A stretch of DNA of 64,000 nucleotides, from the NCBI RefSeq assembly GCF_905163445.1, contig NC_053195.1, positions 3,152,501 to 3,216,500 of the forward strand, read 5' to 3'. Shown here piece by piece: positions 49,785-59,944 of this stretch. The position numbers were made by a program, and so were the translations under genes. The DNA is from Pararge aegeria. Lineage: Eukaryota; Arthropoda; Insecta; Lepidoptera; Nymphalidae. Position 1 is the first letter of the stretch, and every line of letters begins with the position of its first letter. The notes below the pieces were generated by a model. It saw only the letters and a program-made list of their open reading frames with translations. It ran no database searches and had not been told where the DNA came from.

Positions 49785-50100
49785 GTAAACGCAGCATTGG
49801 TAGACCCACGAAGAGAAGAGACGGTTGTAGAGCATAGACCCACGACACTGTTCCAATGCGGGTTGGTGGGCTTTAACAACTATTGTCACAAGTGAGTGAT
49901 AATAAACGGGACTGACAGCTTAACTTTCTCTACAAGACAAGGGCATTGATACCGCCAATTTCCGAACTCCGGGCTGACTATTCTTTAGACAAAAAAAACA
50001 CAATACCTAAAAATTTTTACCCCGACCCGGGATTCAAATCCAGGACTTCGTGATCCGTAGTTAAAAATGCTAACAACTAGATCAACGAGGTAGTTACACT
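49785..50100 (-). mobile_element. SINE-D, tRNA-headed
   Basis: The minus-strand head has CTCGTTGATCTAGTTGTTAGC and the B box-like GGATTTGAATCCCGGGTCGG. The body holds CAGCCCGGAGTTCGGAAATT and CAACCCGCATTGGAACAGTG. The latter blocks recur at 31745-31925 and GCCGGTTGGTGGGTTTAAAT at 50750 is a further scrap. Confidence 0.65.
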
Positions 50101-50144
50101 CCTTCATAGTACAACATGAACGCCTGCTTAGCGCAAACCCTGGT

Positions 50145-50219
50145 AAGTGGTGCGTAGATCATACCACCAGGGCAGACGACCCTGGTGGTATGACCTACGC
50201 ACGCCACTTTCCAGTGGCG
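50145..50219. repeat. Near-perfect 30-bp hairpin (mini MITE)
   Basis: AAGTGGTGCGTAGATCATAC, CACCAGGGC folds on ACCCTGGTGGTATGACCTAC, GCACGCCACTT with a few mismatches and a loop of about 10 bases. The ends resemble GTGGCGTGCA of the MITE families. Confidence 0.75.
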
Positions 50220-50499
50220 ATCCTGTACACTAAACAAAGGGTTACTAAACTTACAAACTACAACAATGGTTGAAGGTACACAAAGCCTCGCCGGACTTTC
50301 GCTTTCGAAAAAAAAAACGGCTTTGAGCGAGTCGGCTTTGCGCACAAGAGGTTCCGTACCAAGGTACGATATTAAACGCATATAGCGTCATATGAACATT
50401 ATTAAGATCTTTTTTCGAGTCTAGACACCACCCTTTATTTTGTATTTTTATTTATATTACTTTTTTTATTATGGCAGCAATAGAAATACACATCATAAA

Positions 50500-50565
50500 G
50501 ATTACCATGCAGGTTTCCTCACGATGTTTTCATTTACCATTCAAGCAAGGGAAATTAAATTGCTT
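50500..50565 (-). mobile_element. SINE-B middle fragment
   Basis: CATGCAGGTTTCCTCACGAT, GTTTTCATTTACCATTCAAG. Confidence 0.7.
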
Positions 50566-50829
50566 CATAAAATGTTTTTTAATTTAAAAAAACCCGACTT
50601 TCCTTAATAGAGTAATACTATTAATATTCATATAGAAAATAAATATTTTCTAAATTAAAATTTCAGAAAAAAAATTCTAGTCGGTGCCTACGCTTAGTAT
50701 TGACTTGCCACAAACTTCAAAACGTTGTAGAACCCTACGCTTTTCTGATGCCGGTTGGTGGGTTTAAATACAATACCCACGTATTCAACGTGGTGGACTA
50801 CAACTAAGCCTATTAGGTACATCTCTCTT

Positions 50830-51100
50830 TGACGGCCGATTGGCGCAGCGACCCTGCTTTCTGAGTCCAAGGCCGTGAGTTCGATTCCCATAACTGGAAA
50901 ATGTTTGTGTGATGAGCATGAATGTTTTTCAGTGTCTGGGTGTTTATATGTATATTCTAAGTATTTATGTATATAATTCATATAAATATTCAACAGTCCT
51001 CTTAGTACCCATAACACAAGCTACGCTTACTTTGGGGCTAGATGGCGATGTGTTTATTGTCGTAGTATATTTATTTATTTATTTATTATTTATCTCTTTC
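50830..51100 (+). mobile_element. SINE-A copy
   Basis: GACGGCCGATTGGCGCAGCG (the usual GTTTGCA is missing), GTGAGTTCGATTCCCATAAC, CAGTGTCTGGGTGTTTATAT, ACAAGCTACGCTTACTTTGG and a (TTTA)n tail. Confidence 0.9.
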
Positions 51101-51106
51101 TCTCTG

Positions 51107-51290
51107 ATCGTTCCTTCATCACTGAAGATCGAGGTGTTGGTGAGATGTTAACTTCGCGCTGGTAAACTGTCTCCTTCGGCTTCTGTTGGAGGCCATTTTG
51201 GCGATTTGATAGCAGCGGCACGACTTTGATTTTTTCAGCTGGTCCATCTTGTTGGGGACCGGCCTCTCGGTCGTATAAGTTACATAAACA
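51107..51290 (-). mobile_element. LINE 3' coding relic (second copy of 37412 family)
   Basis: Minus strand ends CTCGATCTTCAGTGA (stop 51119-51121) and includes CAAATCGCCAAAATGGCCTC, CAACAGAAGCCGAAGGAGAC. It translates to YQIAKMASNRSRRRQFTSAK, LTSHQHLDLQ-stop, matching 37412-37609. The R-W-A-D part has a small deletion. Confidence 0.75.
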
Positions 51291-51344
51291 TTTTTTTCAT
51301 AGTAATAATTGACGGATAAAACAGGGGCCCACCTGATGTTTAGT

Positions 51345-51500
51345 GGGTCAATGAATGAATGAATGAATGAATGAATACACTTTTATTGTACACCACATAA
51401 ACATATAGTCAAATTATTTTTTGACTATATGTTTATGTGGCTACATAGCGATCTCTTCCAGGCAACGAAAGGCGTTAAAGGCGCTCAAGAAGAGAGCTCA
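51345..51500 (-). mobile_element. LINE 3' tail with foldback
   Basis: (GAAT)n at 51350-51376, ACACTTTTATTGTACACCAC, then a hairpin (51393-51440) and GGCTACATAGCGATCTCTTC, CAGGCAACGAAAGGCG. Same family as 5405-5525. Confidence 0.65.
51393..51440. repeat. Perfect 21-bp hairpin in LINE tail
   Basis: CCACATAAACATATAGTCAA+A (51393-51413) and the exact reverse complement at 51420-51440, loop TTATTT. Confidence 0.9.
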
Positions 51501-51539
51501 ATTATCACTATGAAAGAAATATACATTTATATACCTTAT

Positions 51540-51785
51540 TAGGAGATAGCCCAGTGGGTAGGAGTTAAGCGTTTTAAATTAAAATATCAGTTGCTTCAAC
51601 GGTGAAGGAAAACATCCAGAGGAAACCTGCATACCTGAGAATACCATAATATTCTCAAAGGTGTGTGAATTCCACCAATCCGCACTGGGCCAGCGTGGTG
51701 GACTACAGTATTTAACTCTTCTCATTGTGGGCGGAGACTCGTGCCGTGTAGTGGGTCGATAATGGGTTGATATGATGATGATGGT
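51540..51785 (+). mobile_element. SINE-B, head deleted internally
   Basis: GAGATAGCCCAGTGGGTAGG (A box) joins directly to CGTTTTAAATTAAAATATCA; then GGTGAAGGAAAACATCCAGA, CACTGGGCCAGCGTGGTGGA, GGGTTGATATGATGATGATG. The B box is lost. Confidence 0.87.
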
Positions 51786-51845
51786 TATACTTATCTGGAA
51801 GAAATCGCTATGTAGCGATAAGGCCACCAAATTGTACCTCTTGCT
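51786..51845 (+). mobile_element. LINE tail fragment, opposite orientation
   Basis: GAAATCGCTATGTAGCGATA, AGGCCACCAAATTGTACCTC: reverse complement of the GTACACC-family tail at 5460-5500. Confidence 0.55.
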
Positions 51846-51849
51846 CTAT

Positions 51850-52235
51850 GTTCATATCTGTGTAACTACTTTTTTTCATTAATTCATTAATACCTAATAA
51901 AAATAGGTATAGACGAACGTACGGATAGACAGACGGTCAGGCGGTCAGACGGTAAGTGAAGGCTTAGTTATAGGGTCCCGTTGGCACCCAAAGGGCACGG
52001 AACCCTAAAAACACTTAAAACGACGAACCGCCAACACAAATCAACCTGCGCCACCGCAGCCAGGAACCATCTGTTCTACGACACATGGCGCTTTTTAAGA
52101 CCCCGCGATTTGTTTATATCGCCGTCCCCTTCCCACACCCCCTGGAAGTATACCAACGCATACCACCCTCCCTCTCCCTCGCCGTTTTCCTTCAAGGTGC
52201 TTGTAATTGAAATTGAACACTGCATGCGGGCTAAG
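51850..52235. other. Unassigned; C-rich patch
   Basis: The frame 51981-52238 passes through a C-rich stretch (CCCCTTCCCACACCCCCTGG) with no recognised domain. Confidence 0.3.
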
Positions 52236-52239
52236 TGAA

Positions 52240-52715
52240 AGGCACCACTTGTCATAGATTAAGACTTTTTTTGTGACATTTAACGGTGGAGACTATTATG
52301 TTTTTTTTAAATACCAACCCTAAAATGCTAATTAGTTGTGAAGAGACAATAACGTTTCCAGATATTCTTGGAATAACTATGGTTCACAAATACTGGATTT
52401 CCGAGCGGGACCAAAAAATGCAAGATCCGCGCACCTCTGCCTCGTAGAGTACAAATAAATAGTTCGAGTAGGTAGTCGTTAATGAATCGTTAAAGCCCGC
52501 CATCCTGCATAAGAACAGTGTGACGGTATACGATCAGGCGGTTGATGTGTGCAGATCTCATTTCTCAGGGGAAAAAGCCCGTTGTTCTTATGCAAGTTTT
52601 TGGACTTAAATACAAATTTCGATTCTTAGGAAATGTTAGTGATATAGGTACATAAATGTACATTTTTTGATTCTATATCTCGTGCCATTAGACACTAGCT
52701 TAAAGCTTAATTTTT
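52240..52715. other. No recognisable feature
   Basis: Nothing supported. Confidence 0.35.
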
Positions 52716-52719
52716 TGGG

Positions 52720-52935
52720 CAATTAAATATCACTTGCTTTGACGGGGAAGGAAAACATCGCGAGGAACAACCGATATGCCTAAGAATTCTCCAAGATGTT
52801 CTCAAATGCTTGTGAAGTCTACCAATACTTACTTGGCCAGCGTGATGGACTACAGGTACGCCCGTTGCGTTCTGGGAAGAGCACTGTGCCCTGGAGTGGA
52901 CCGGAATGTGTTGGTAATGACGACGATGAAACATA
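52720..52935 (+). mobile_element. SINE-B 3' part, diverged
   Basis: AATTAAATATCACTTGCTTT, AGGAAAACATCGCGAGGAAC, GATGTTCTCAAATGCTTGTG, TTGGCCAGCGTGATGGACTA. Confidence 0.8.
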
Positions 52936-53322
52936 GTACAAAGAAACTATAACAAACTAGCGGACTCGGCATAGTTCTGTCCGATAACGCAACGTTAACT
53001 ACCTGGTTCAAATGTGTTTTCAAAACGTCGATCGTTCAAATCGATCCAGCTATTTAGAAAGATTTCGGGGACAAACACACGTTCAAAAGAGTTATGTATA
53101 ATCAAGATAACAACGAAAAACTAATATAAACATGGACAGTTTTGATTTCTTCATGTTTTTATTCACAAGTCTTTACAGTCATGTTTGTCTTCACGAGTAC
53201 TTTAGGGCTTTGTAATGATAATCTTAAATGGTTTATTGTAATAAGCCTTTATACACTAATCAACAATTACGCTTTCGAAAGCCATAAGTAGCTTATACTT
53301 ATTAGGTATATCACTCACAATT

Positions 53323-53350
53323 AACTGCGACTTCGTCCGCGTAGAATGGA
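53323..53350 (-). mobile_element. Helitron 3' tip remnant
   Basis: AACTGCGACTTCGTCCGCGTAGAA, reverse complement of the 3' tip. Confidence 0.45.
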
Positions 53351-53377
53351 TGCTTTCTTGTTCCCGCGGCAGTCTAG

Positions 53378-53840
53378 GAATTTATAATTTCTAAAATTCT
53401 CTCTGTTCTGGTCGGTTGGGAGGATGACTTGGACTCCCAAGTCAAGCGTCGAGATTTAATGGGTGTTACGCGAGAGGTCTTTCTCAACCAGCGATAATAG
53501 CGACAATTCTGGCGTAGGATGAAGGCTGCAGCAGGAAGTGGGGGATCTGGCCTCAAACAAATGGTTCCGGAAGACGGTGTCTTGATGCTCAGGCTGTTGT
53601 GCCTCACATAAAGAGAATAGAGTAATTGGGGAACCTCTTCTCCCGGACGTTCCGGTGCATTCTTAGGAGATCCCTAGAGAGGAGATCCCTGAAGAATTTT
53701 GGCATCTCGCTTTCAGTAGATTTCACCCACATAAGCCAGAAGTGGGGTATAAGTTTAATATAACTGCCATACCTCTAGCAGAATAACCCGATACCATCTT
53801 AGACTGCACCATCACTTACAAAAGGTGAGACCCACGGTTA
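53378..53840 (+). mobile_element. SINE-C-related segment
   Basis: Begins GGAATTTATAATTTCTAAAA, TTCTCTCTGTTCTGGTCGGT as in SINE-C and ends AACCCGATACCATCTTAGAC, TGCACCATCACTTACAAAAG. The middle (53420-53740, GAGGTCTTTCTCAACCAGCG, GGATGAAGGCTGCAGCAGGA) is not in the other copies. Either a longer relative or a copy carrying another insertion. Confidence 0.45.
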
Positions 53841-53844
53841 ATAT

Positions 53845-54275
53845 TACTTGGCTTGTAATGTAATAAAAAAAAGATTTACCTGAAGCAGCCTGGAACACTC
53901 CTTGCAAAACCCCTTCTTCCCTGACAAACACACACACAAAAAACAACTTTGGTAAGGTTAATCTGCAGTTTAAATTACAACATGAGCTTATCATAGTTAT
54001 AACAGCAGAAGTAATCATTTCTAAATCACATATAGACCAGTATGTACTTTTTTGTATTAAGATTTAAAGACAAACATTTTTATAAGAATCTTATCTTTCC
54101 AAGAAACCTTTTTATCTGACACTTTTCCCAACAAAACTAACTATGAATCATCTGAACGCGTGACATCTTCTGCCTCCCTAAGCTAGTAGCTAGTTGCTTT
54201 GATTAATGACTGCCTAACAATCCTGTTCGAATCTTTACTAGCACGTTATTTTTCATAGCTCTTCTATTATATAAT
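53845..54275. other. No recognisable feature
   Basis: Nothing supported. Confidence 0.35.
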
Positions 54276-54284
54276 ACCCTAGTA

Positions 54285-54425
54285 CGACAAAATATCTGCT
54301 TCCCGGCATTGTGGGTCGTATAGCAACCGATTAGGAGGTACGACTACCGTACTCCCTAACAGGTTAGCCCGCTAGTATAACAGACTGCATCATAACTTAC
54401 CATTAGGTGAGATTTTCACATCTTA
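54285..54425 (+). mobile_element. SINE-C 3' half
   Basis: GGGTCGTATAGCAACCGATT, AGGAGGTACGACTACCGTAC, AACAGGTTAGCCCGCTAGTA, ATTAGGTGAGATTTTCACA. Confidence 0.75.
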
Positions 54426-54429
54426 CCCA

Positions 54430-54895
54430 CTTACATGTGTTAAATAATAATTTATTTCAGACTACTTAGGGTTTAGGCAGTAAGTCCACCACATCGGGGA
54501 AACTGGATTTTCTTTATTACTATAAAAATAAAGTGTTAAGTTCTGTACTTAGGAGAGTTTTGTACTCTGAGAGGATATGAACTGTTAGGTATAAATTTGT
54601 AAAAAATATTTTTTCTGATGTTCTATGACACTTCAAGGGACAGCAACACGCACTAAACCTAGGGCCTACCTTAGTTATTTAATGTAGACTAGATGGCGGT
54701 CGTGATGATAAATAATAATTAATTTCACAATCATTATCTGTGAAATGCCATGGCGTTCTCGCGCCGTCAAGTTAAATTAACAGTATTCGACTCTGTTTTC
54801 GAGCATTAAACTCTATCGTCAAAGTAACATTAAATAATAAATAAATTAAAGTAAAATAATAGGAATAGGGAAGGTATAAAAGGCGACATTTGGCT
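54430..54895. other. No recognisable feature
   Basis: Nothing supported. Confidence 0.35.
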
Positions 54896-54903
54896 AATTT
54901 TTC

Positions 54904-55072
54904 ACTTAACAATTATTCATCGTAAAGTCAACATCTCCTGAGGATGCTCCGGTTTCGGAGCGAAACGTGCGTAGAGGGTACATTGCCGAGGATCTGTTTG
55001 GTGTGGAGTATACGGAGCACACAGATTCTCCTTCTGTTCGTCGAGTATAGGAAATTAAGCTTAATTTTCATA
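54904..55072 (+). mobile_element. PAL half-element with intact hammerhead core
   Basis: Starts at the pivot sequence ACTTAACAATTATTCATCGT, with no left arm, then the ribozyme motif, GAGGATCTGTTTGGTGTGGA, a shortened arm ACACAGATTCTCCTTCTGTT and the end AATTAAGCTTAATTTTCAT. Missing the TTGGATAG extension. It is the half-unit from which the palindromic copies could be built by inversion. Confidence 0.75.
54934..54977 (+). ncRNA. Hammerhead ribozyme motif, intact core
   Basis: CTGAGGA at 54938-54944 (C3-U4-G5-A6-N7-G8-A9), T, stem II GCTCCG (54946-54951) / CGGAGC (54956-54961) with loop GTTT, GAA plus A at 54962-54965. Stem III is only three pairs, ACG (54965-54967) with CGT (54970-54972) around a two-base loop. 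A at 54973 is the expected cleavage-site nucleotide (UA before the cut). Stem I starts CTC (54935-54937) with GAG (54974-54976), T54934 with G54977, and may resume after an internal loop with CAA/TTG (54929-54931 with 54983-54985). Such minimal stem III forms are known from Penelope-like elements, where two copies act together. The extra T before stem II is unusual. Activity is untested. Confidence 0.68.
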
Positions 55073-55079
55073 ATAAAAT

Positions 55080-55340
55080 TGACCGAATTTCACTTTTATT
55101 AGAGTCTCAATCGGGTACTTCAGATTTTTTTTACAAATGTCAAAAGCCGAGCTTAAAATCGTAATTCGTTTGAGTTTAAATATTATTTGTGATAGGTATA
55201 TAGGTTGGATATTACTTGAATTGAAATAATAATCGAATCAGAAAAGATTATCGTTGACAGTAGATTGTGGAGGTATGTATTTTAATTACATATTGTAAAG
55301 CGACTTGTTATGACCCACGATTCTAGCAAATAAATTATTA
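55080..55340. other. No recognisable feature
   Basis: Nothing supported. Confidence 0.35.
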
Positions 55341-55344
55341 TTTT

Positions 55345-55515
55345 AGACAAATTTGAGATATGGTGCTATGTAAATAAGATCCATTTTACTCAGGTGTTCA
55401 AGTATTTTCTTACTTGAAACGACTTTTCGATTGCGAGCGCGCAAATCTTGTACTGAAGCTACAGTAATATCCCGCGAAACAATCGCCACAAAGTTCGCCG
55501 TCTTATTACACTTAG
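55345..55515 (-). repeat. Family R copy 1
   Basis: Minus strand: AGTACAAGATTTGCGCGCTC, GCAATCGAAAAGTCGTTTCA, GAGTAAAATGGATCTTATTTAC. It shares these blocks with 62115-62235, in the same order. The enclosing open frame (55343-55729) has no recognised domain but runs through the whole repeat, so a coding origin is possible. Confidence 0.5.
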
Positions 55516-55599
55516 ATACATTGTACATGTTTATAGTCTTAGGCTTTAAAGTGTCGGGCCCGTTTGAAATGTATTGTTTAGTGTATGGCTTTTCATGAT

Positions 55600-55737
55600 A
55601 GTGCACGGGGTTTTTGACCAGGGTATGCATAAAGAAGCAAGCTGGCATAAAATGGAAAAATCCTTCGCATCTGTGTGTTATACAAAAATTTAGGGGTAGG
55701 CAGTGCATTTGTGCATGTATGAAGTGCACGCCACTAA
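55600..55737. mobile_element. MITE (29038 subfamily), decayed
   Basis: AGTGCACGGGGTTTTTGACC, AGGGTATGCATAAAGAAGCA, GGGGTAGGCAGTGCATTTGT, ATGAAGTGCACGCCACTA. No clear target duplication. Confidence 0.68.
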
Positions 55738-55847
55738 CAGGGAAGTACTACTGCTATTATTTTCCAGCTTTATAATACAGCTTGGGTATGAATTGCTCTA
55801 ACTTCATAGCTCAACATTAACTCGACTGTGAGATGGTGATAACAAAA

Positions 55848-56085
55848 AAATACACACATCGTACGATATATAGCCCCAAAGTAAGCGGAGCTTGTGTTAT
55901 GGGTAGCACCCATAAAAGCTACGCTACACAGATGATACATAAATACTTTTAATATACATATAAACACCCAGCCACTGAAAAACATTCCCGTTCAGCACAC
56001 AAACATTTCTAGTTGTGGGAATCGAACCCACGGCCTCGGACTCAGAAAGCAGGGTCGCTGCCAACTGCGCCAATGGCCGTCAAAC
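55848..56085 (-). mobile_element. SINE-A copy
   Basis: GCCCCAAAGTAAGCGGAGCT, ATATAAACACCCAGCCACTG, GTGGGAATCGAACCCACGGC, AACTGCGCCAATGGCCGTCAA. Small rearrangement around 55910-55940. Confidence 0.9.
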
Positions 56086-56089
56086 TACC

Positions 56090-56895
56090 AGTCAGATTTA
56101 AAACAAACCTTCTGAAATTGTAATTAAAAAAAGTATTTAACATCACGCTTCTCGAGACATATAGTCGTGCAAAGGGTGGGCGATGCAACGCGGTGGGTCA
56201 TAGAAGTTGAAGTCGTAGGTACGAAGACGCTTGTAGCTTATGTGTCGGCTTGTGAAAATCGATTGGTGAAAGGCTCGGAATCCCCTCAAAGTAGATTTTT
56301 CTTAGTTATATTTAATAAGAGTTATATGACACTAAAATACTTGATCGTACTATCAAAATTAACTCGTTAACGATTTTTCCACTTTTTATTATTGAACAAT
56401 TAGTTTTAATTAATGAATTAATGTCCTCCAACATATTGGAAAAGCGAAGGCGAGATGCGAGCCGAATCCTATTCAGTGATACGAATCGATTGACAAATCG
56501 ATTACATACGCAGTCTCGATTGTGACGTAATCAAATTGTATCGACACCATAAAGGCAAAAAGTATTGTTTTCGATACAGCCCGTGTACACGCTGACCTAA
56601 TAAAAGTATTCAATTTTATTAAAATAATCTGTACTCTATGAATCCAGCGTAAAGTTTGAATTTGCTTGAATTTATTTTGAGTAGTGTTGTACTGTGTACA
56701 ACAATATCGATTTTACGCCTGTCCGGTCATGTCATTGATAATGACCGGAAAGGTATTTTGATGTTTTACGGGTATTTTGCTTGCTCGCTTATCGATAGTA
56801 TAAAGCTGGACCATTCTTGGGCGAAAGGACGCAATGTAATCCCTCTGCCAATGTACTGGACCAATGGGGCATAAAAAATACCCATAGTGTGTACC
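56090..56895. other. Unassigned; short frames
   Basis: The frames at 56167-56370 and 56656-56874 have no recognised domain. ATTGATAATGACCGG beside CCGGTCATGTCATTG (56720-56750) is a short inverted pair. Confidence 0.35.
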
Positions 56896-56897
56896 AG

Positions 56898-57115
56898 CTG
56901 TTGCCCGTGGCTTCGTACACGGTTTTTTGGTTTTTCATGAATCCTGCGGGAACCGTAAATTTTCCCGGGATAAAAAGCAGCCTATGTGTTAATCCAGGGT
57001 ATAATCTATCTCCATTCCAAAAATCAGTCGAATTGGTTCTGTAGTTTTGCGTGAAAGAGTAACAAAAATCCATCTTTCCATACAAACTTTCGCATTAATA
57101 ATATTAGTAGGATTG
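56898..57115 (-). mobile_element. Helitron-like element (variant 2)
   Basis: Tip CAGCTGTTGCCCGTGGCTTC, interior TCCTGCGGGAACCGTAAATT, ATCCAGGGTATAATCTATCT, 5' end CTTTCGCATTAATAATATTAGTAGGA. The CTAG is changed to CCAG. Close to 23391-23605. Confidence 0.72.
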
Positions 57116-57119
57116 AATA

Positions 57120-57470
57120 GCACTTTTACCCGAATTCAATGCCAACGCAATTGATTATACATTATAACCTATGTTGATTTACATTGCCCGCCAACGGGCT
57201 TACTACCATTGCTTATAGCAATATTGTCATGAAATGACAGTCGGTTTTGCCATACTTTGACATACCTATAAGCGTAAACTGCACCAAAATAATACACTTT
57301 CCAGTTAGATTTCCGATTTCCGATATGGTACATGGAAGTTCCTACTGATTTGACTGAACAAATAATAATCATTGGAAACCATTGGACCAATACCTACCGC
57401 GAAATAGGTTTTGTGAAATATATACTTGTAAAGAAAGTATACTTCTTTAGAGTTTCAATATTCTCTAATT
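57120..57470. other. No recognisable feature
   Basis: Nothing supported. Confidence 0.35.
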
Positions 57471-57479
57471 TAAATTTTC

Positions 57480-57620
57480 CCGCGCTCCAAGCCGTCGGCA
57501 AAGCAGTTCAAAACAAATATGGCAGTCAAAAAGACAATTTTATGTGCCTTTGTGCGTGACTTATAATAATGCACTAGCAGTTGATTTTTGTAATCTTTTT
57601 GAAAATAAAGATTTTTTTTT
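57480..57620 (+). mobile_element. LINE 3' end with AAATAAAGATTTT tail
   Basis: CGCGCTCCAAGCCGTCGGCA, TTATAATAATGCACTAGCAG, TTTTTGAAAATAAAGATTTT. The ending is like that of 42150-42180. Weak as a family assignment. Confidence 0.4.
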
Positions 57621-57624
57621 TTAT

Positions 57625-58255
57625 TTTTATTGTTCATAAAGGAATAATTCAAAAAACTATTTGCGAATTAACTTAAGAAATAAACTTTAATTGTCGTTTC
57701 TTGGTTGTTACAGGTAGGAGTGTTTTAACATATTTGTCTAAAAATTGAATTGTAGCGTAATGTAATAAAACTAACGAAATAAATCTTTGTTGTTACAGAG
57801 CAACACATTTAAGTTGTTTCAGTTGACGAAATCACACGAATTAAACTATAAACTTATTATATACTTAAACATGTGTTTGTTATTAAAAGGATGAGGACTG
57901 GTATTTTTAAGCATTTGCCAAATAATCAAAAAACAAATAGGCTGATTATAAAACAATACGGAGTAACAACAACAAAAACTACTCCTTTTAAAGACAATTC
58001 TAAATTAAATGTCTTATCTAAAATTACCTGCCACCTGTTAGGTCTCGTGAGCGTGTTACTCGTTGATCACCAGGATAAAAATGAATGTTAGTCAAGTGGG
58101 GTACTCGCAAATGTCGATATTATCGATAGCCCGTATTTCTATGTTCATGTCTGGGGGTAATAAAGTCGGATGCTTATACTTCTTGGGCAGGAAAAGGTCT
58201 TTCTATTAATAAAGGAAACGGATTTTTTTTCGGTTCACTTTGCGTGGTCGGCTTT
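57625..58255. other. No recognisable feature
   Basis: The frame 57873-58091 has no recognised domain. Confidence 0.35.
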
Positions 58256-58259
58256 TTTA

Positions 58260-58335
58260 CTAGCTGTTGCATGCGTTCTTCATTTGCGTATATTACGGTT
58301 TTTTTAGAATTCCTTTCCTGGGATATAACCCACTA
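58260..58335 (-). mobile_element. Helitron-like tip fragment
   Basis: CTAGCTGTTGCATGCGTTCT, ATTTGCGTATATTACGGTTT, CCTTTCCTGGGATATAACCC as in 4857-5062 and 42778-43020. Confidence 0.5.
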
Positions 58336-58349
58336 AACGATTTTACGAA

Positions 58350-58735
58350 CCGACCTGGGACCGACAAAAGGCCTCGTTATTCCTACACTACATGCAAACC
58401 ACGAGGGCCCTTTGTCTACAATTTCAAATGTTTATCAATGTCATAGCGGTGATAGCGCATTGGGTAAGAGCTAGACATCACTTTTGAGGAGCTGAGTTCG
58501 AATCCCAGCTCGCACCTCTAACTTTTCTAAGTTATGTGCGTTTCAAGTAATTAAAATATCACTTGCTTTAGCGGCGAAGGAAAACATCGTGAGGAAACCT
58601 GCATGTTCGAGAGACCTACATAATGTTCTCAAAGGTGTCTGGAGTCCACCTATCCGCAATGGGCTAGCTTGATGGACTTCGCCCTCAACCCTTTCTCATT
58701 GTGGAACCCGTGCTCTGTATATAGAAATACATATG
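58350..58735 (+). repeat. Local duplication with SINE-B, copy 1
   Basis: CGACAAAAGGCCTCGTTATT, ATGCAAACCACGAGGGCCCT, GTCTACAATTTCAAATGTTT, ATCAATGTCATAGCGGTGAT precede SINE-B (58444-58720) exactly as at 59945-60325. Confidence 0.8.
58444..58725 (+). mobile_element. SINE-B, full length
   Basis: GCGGTGATAGCGCATTGGGT, GAGTTCGAATCCCAGCTCGC, TAACTTTTCTAAGTTATGTG, GCGAAGGAAAACATCGTGAG, AAAGGTGTCTGGAGTCCACC. The GAT tail is lost. Confidence 0.9.
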
Positions 58736-58739
58736 CATT

Positions 58740-58990
58740 GCTTAAAATGGGTCATCTTATTTTCTAAGAACAATGCCTGTACCAAAGACCCACAGACTGA
58801 CTAATCCCATCATATGATAGCAATAAGCAGTTATTAGGCATTTATAGAAAACAAGATGGCCGCCACCTGCGCATTGTCACACACTGCGACACATGTGCTG
58901 TGCTTCCGATAGTTTGACGCATGCCCGTTGTTACAAGAGGTTTTACTTTGCCGGCAAAATCACGTACGTTTTGACTTTTTAAGCTAACAT
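58740..58990. other. No recognisable feature
   Basis: Contains AACAAGATGGCCGCCACCTG (see 43211 and 43288). Otherwise nothing. Confidence 0.35.
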
Positions 58991-59005
58991 AATTTTTAGT
59001 AGTAA

Positions 59006-59396
59006 CTAGCGTACCCAGCCCGCTTCGCCGGGCTAGATTTTGCTTTATTTTATTTAAACAATAAACTTACATCATTAAATTTTTAATTTAAGTCTCATAA
59101 TATATTAAATCATTTATTCCTCTCCGTATTCATTTTCTTCTATTCTCTTCTCGAGCGGGTGAAGATCATTATCTACACCCATGTACACCCAACAATAGAA
59201 TATCATCATAGTAAATAAAAGCTGTATTTGACAGTTTGACAGTTCAAAAATAGAAGTGCTCCGATCGTCACCAAACTGTACAGGATTACACGCCAGGTCA
59301 ATCCGGAAATTCCGTGAAAGTTTCATTGAAATCGGTCCAGCCGTTTCGGAGCCTATTCGGAACATACCCACACAATTTCCGTTTTATATATATAGA
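59006..59396 (-). mobile_element. Helitron-like element (variant 4)
   Basis: Tip CTAGCGTACCCAGCCCGCTT, CGCCGGGCTAG with a short stem (GCCCG/CGGGC), interior GTCACCAAACTGTACAGGAT, AAATTCCGTGAAAGTTTCAT, 5' end CAATTTCCGTTTTATATATATAGATAGA. Confidence 0.6.
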
Positions 59397-59404
59397 TAGA
59401 GCTT

Positions 59405-59620
59405 TTTATATTAGAGCTCGTCGGGGAAGTACTACCGCCAAGCTTTTTTTTTCCGCCAAGCAGAATTATTAGAATGCTGTGTTCTGGTTTGAAAAGCGCG
59501 GTTGCCGGTGTAATGACAAATGCATGCAGCTCATCGACTATACCGCAGATTGCGGCACGTTGCGGCACGTTGCGGCACGAGTTCCTCGCATGTCGTACGA
59601 AATGTTGTTGTTCATAAGAG
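59405..59620 (+). repeat. Family K copy with 10-mer expansion
   Basis: GAGCTCGTCGGGGAAGTACT, AATGCTGTGTTCTGGTTTGA, GTTGCCGGTGTAATGACAAA. Inside, TTGCGGCACG is repeated three times (59550-59579). Confidence 0.65.
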
Positions 59621-59944
59621 ATTGTTGGACCATCTGCTCGACTCTCTCGACTCTCGATCAAATATTAATGTCCCACTGTCTAGGCCTTCGCTGTCACAAG
59701 AGTTTGAATTTAAAAGCGTATAGCTTATTCAATGCGGGCAATCATATTCATTGTGGTCGAAGGCTCTTACGATCGATAAAGCCTTCAACTAGCAAACAAC
59801 CAACCTTATTTATCGCGATTAAATATTAACACATGTTAGTAATAATAACCTGAATAGAGGGCTTTTGACGCGACTTACTTTCCCAGGCACGGAAACACCA
59901 ACTGTACCTACTGATGTGTTCTCAGCAGAAAAAAAACCTCGGTT

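Noticed and set aside
59479..59829. 116-codon frame with many cysteines
   Set aside because: The first part is family K and the TTGCGGCACG expansion. No known fold.
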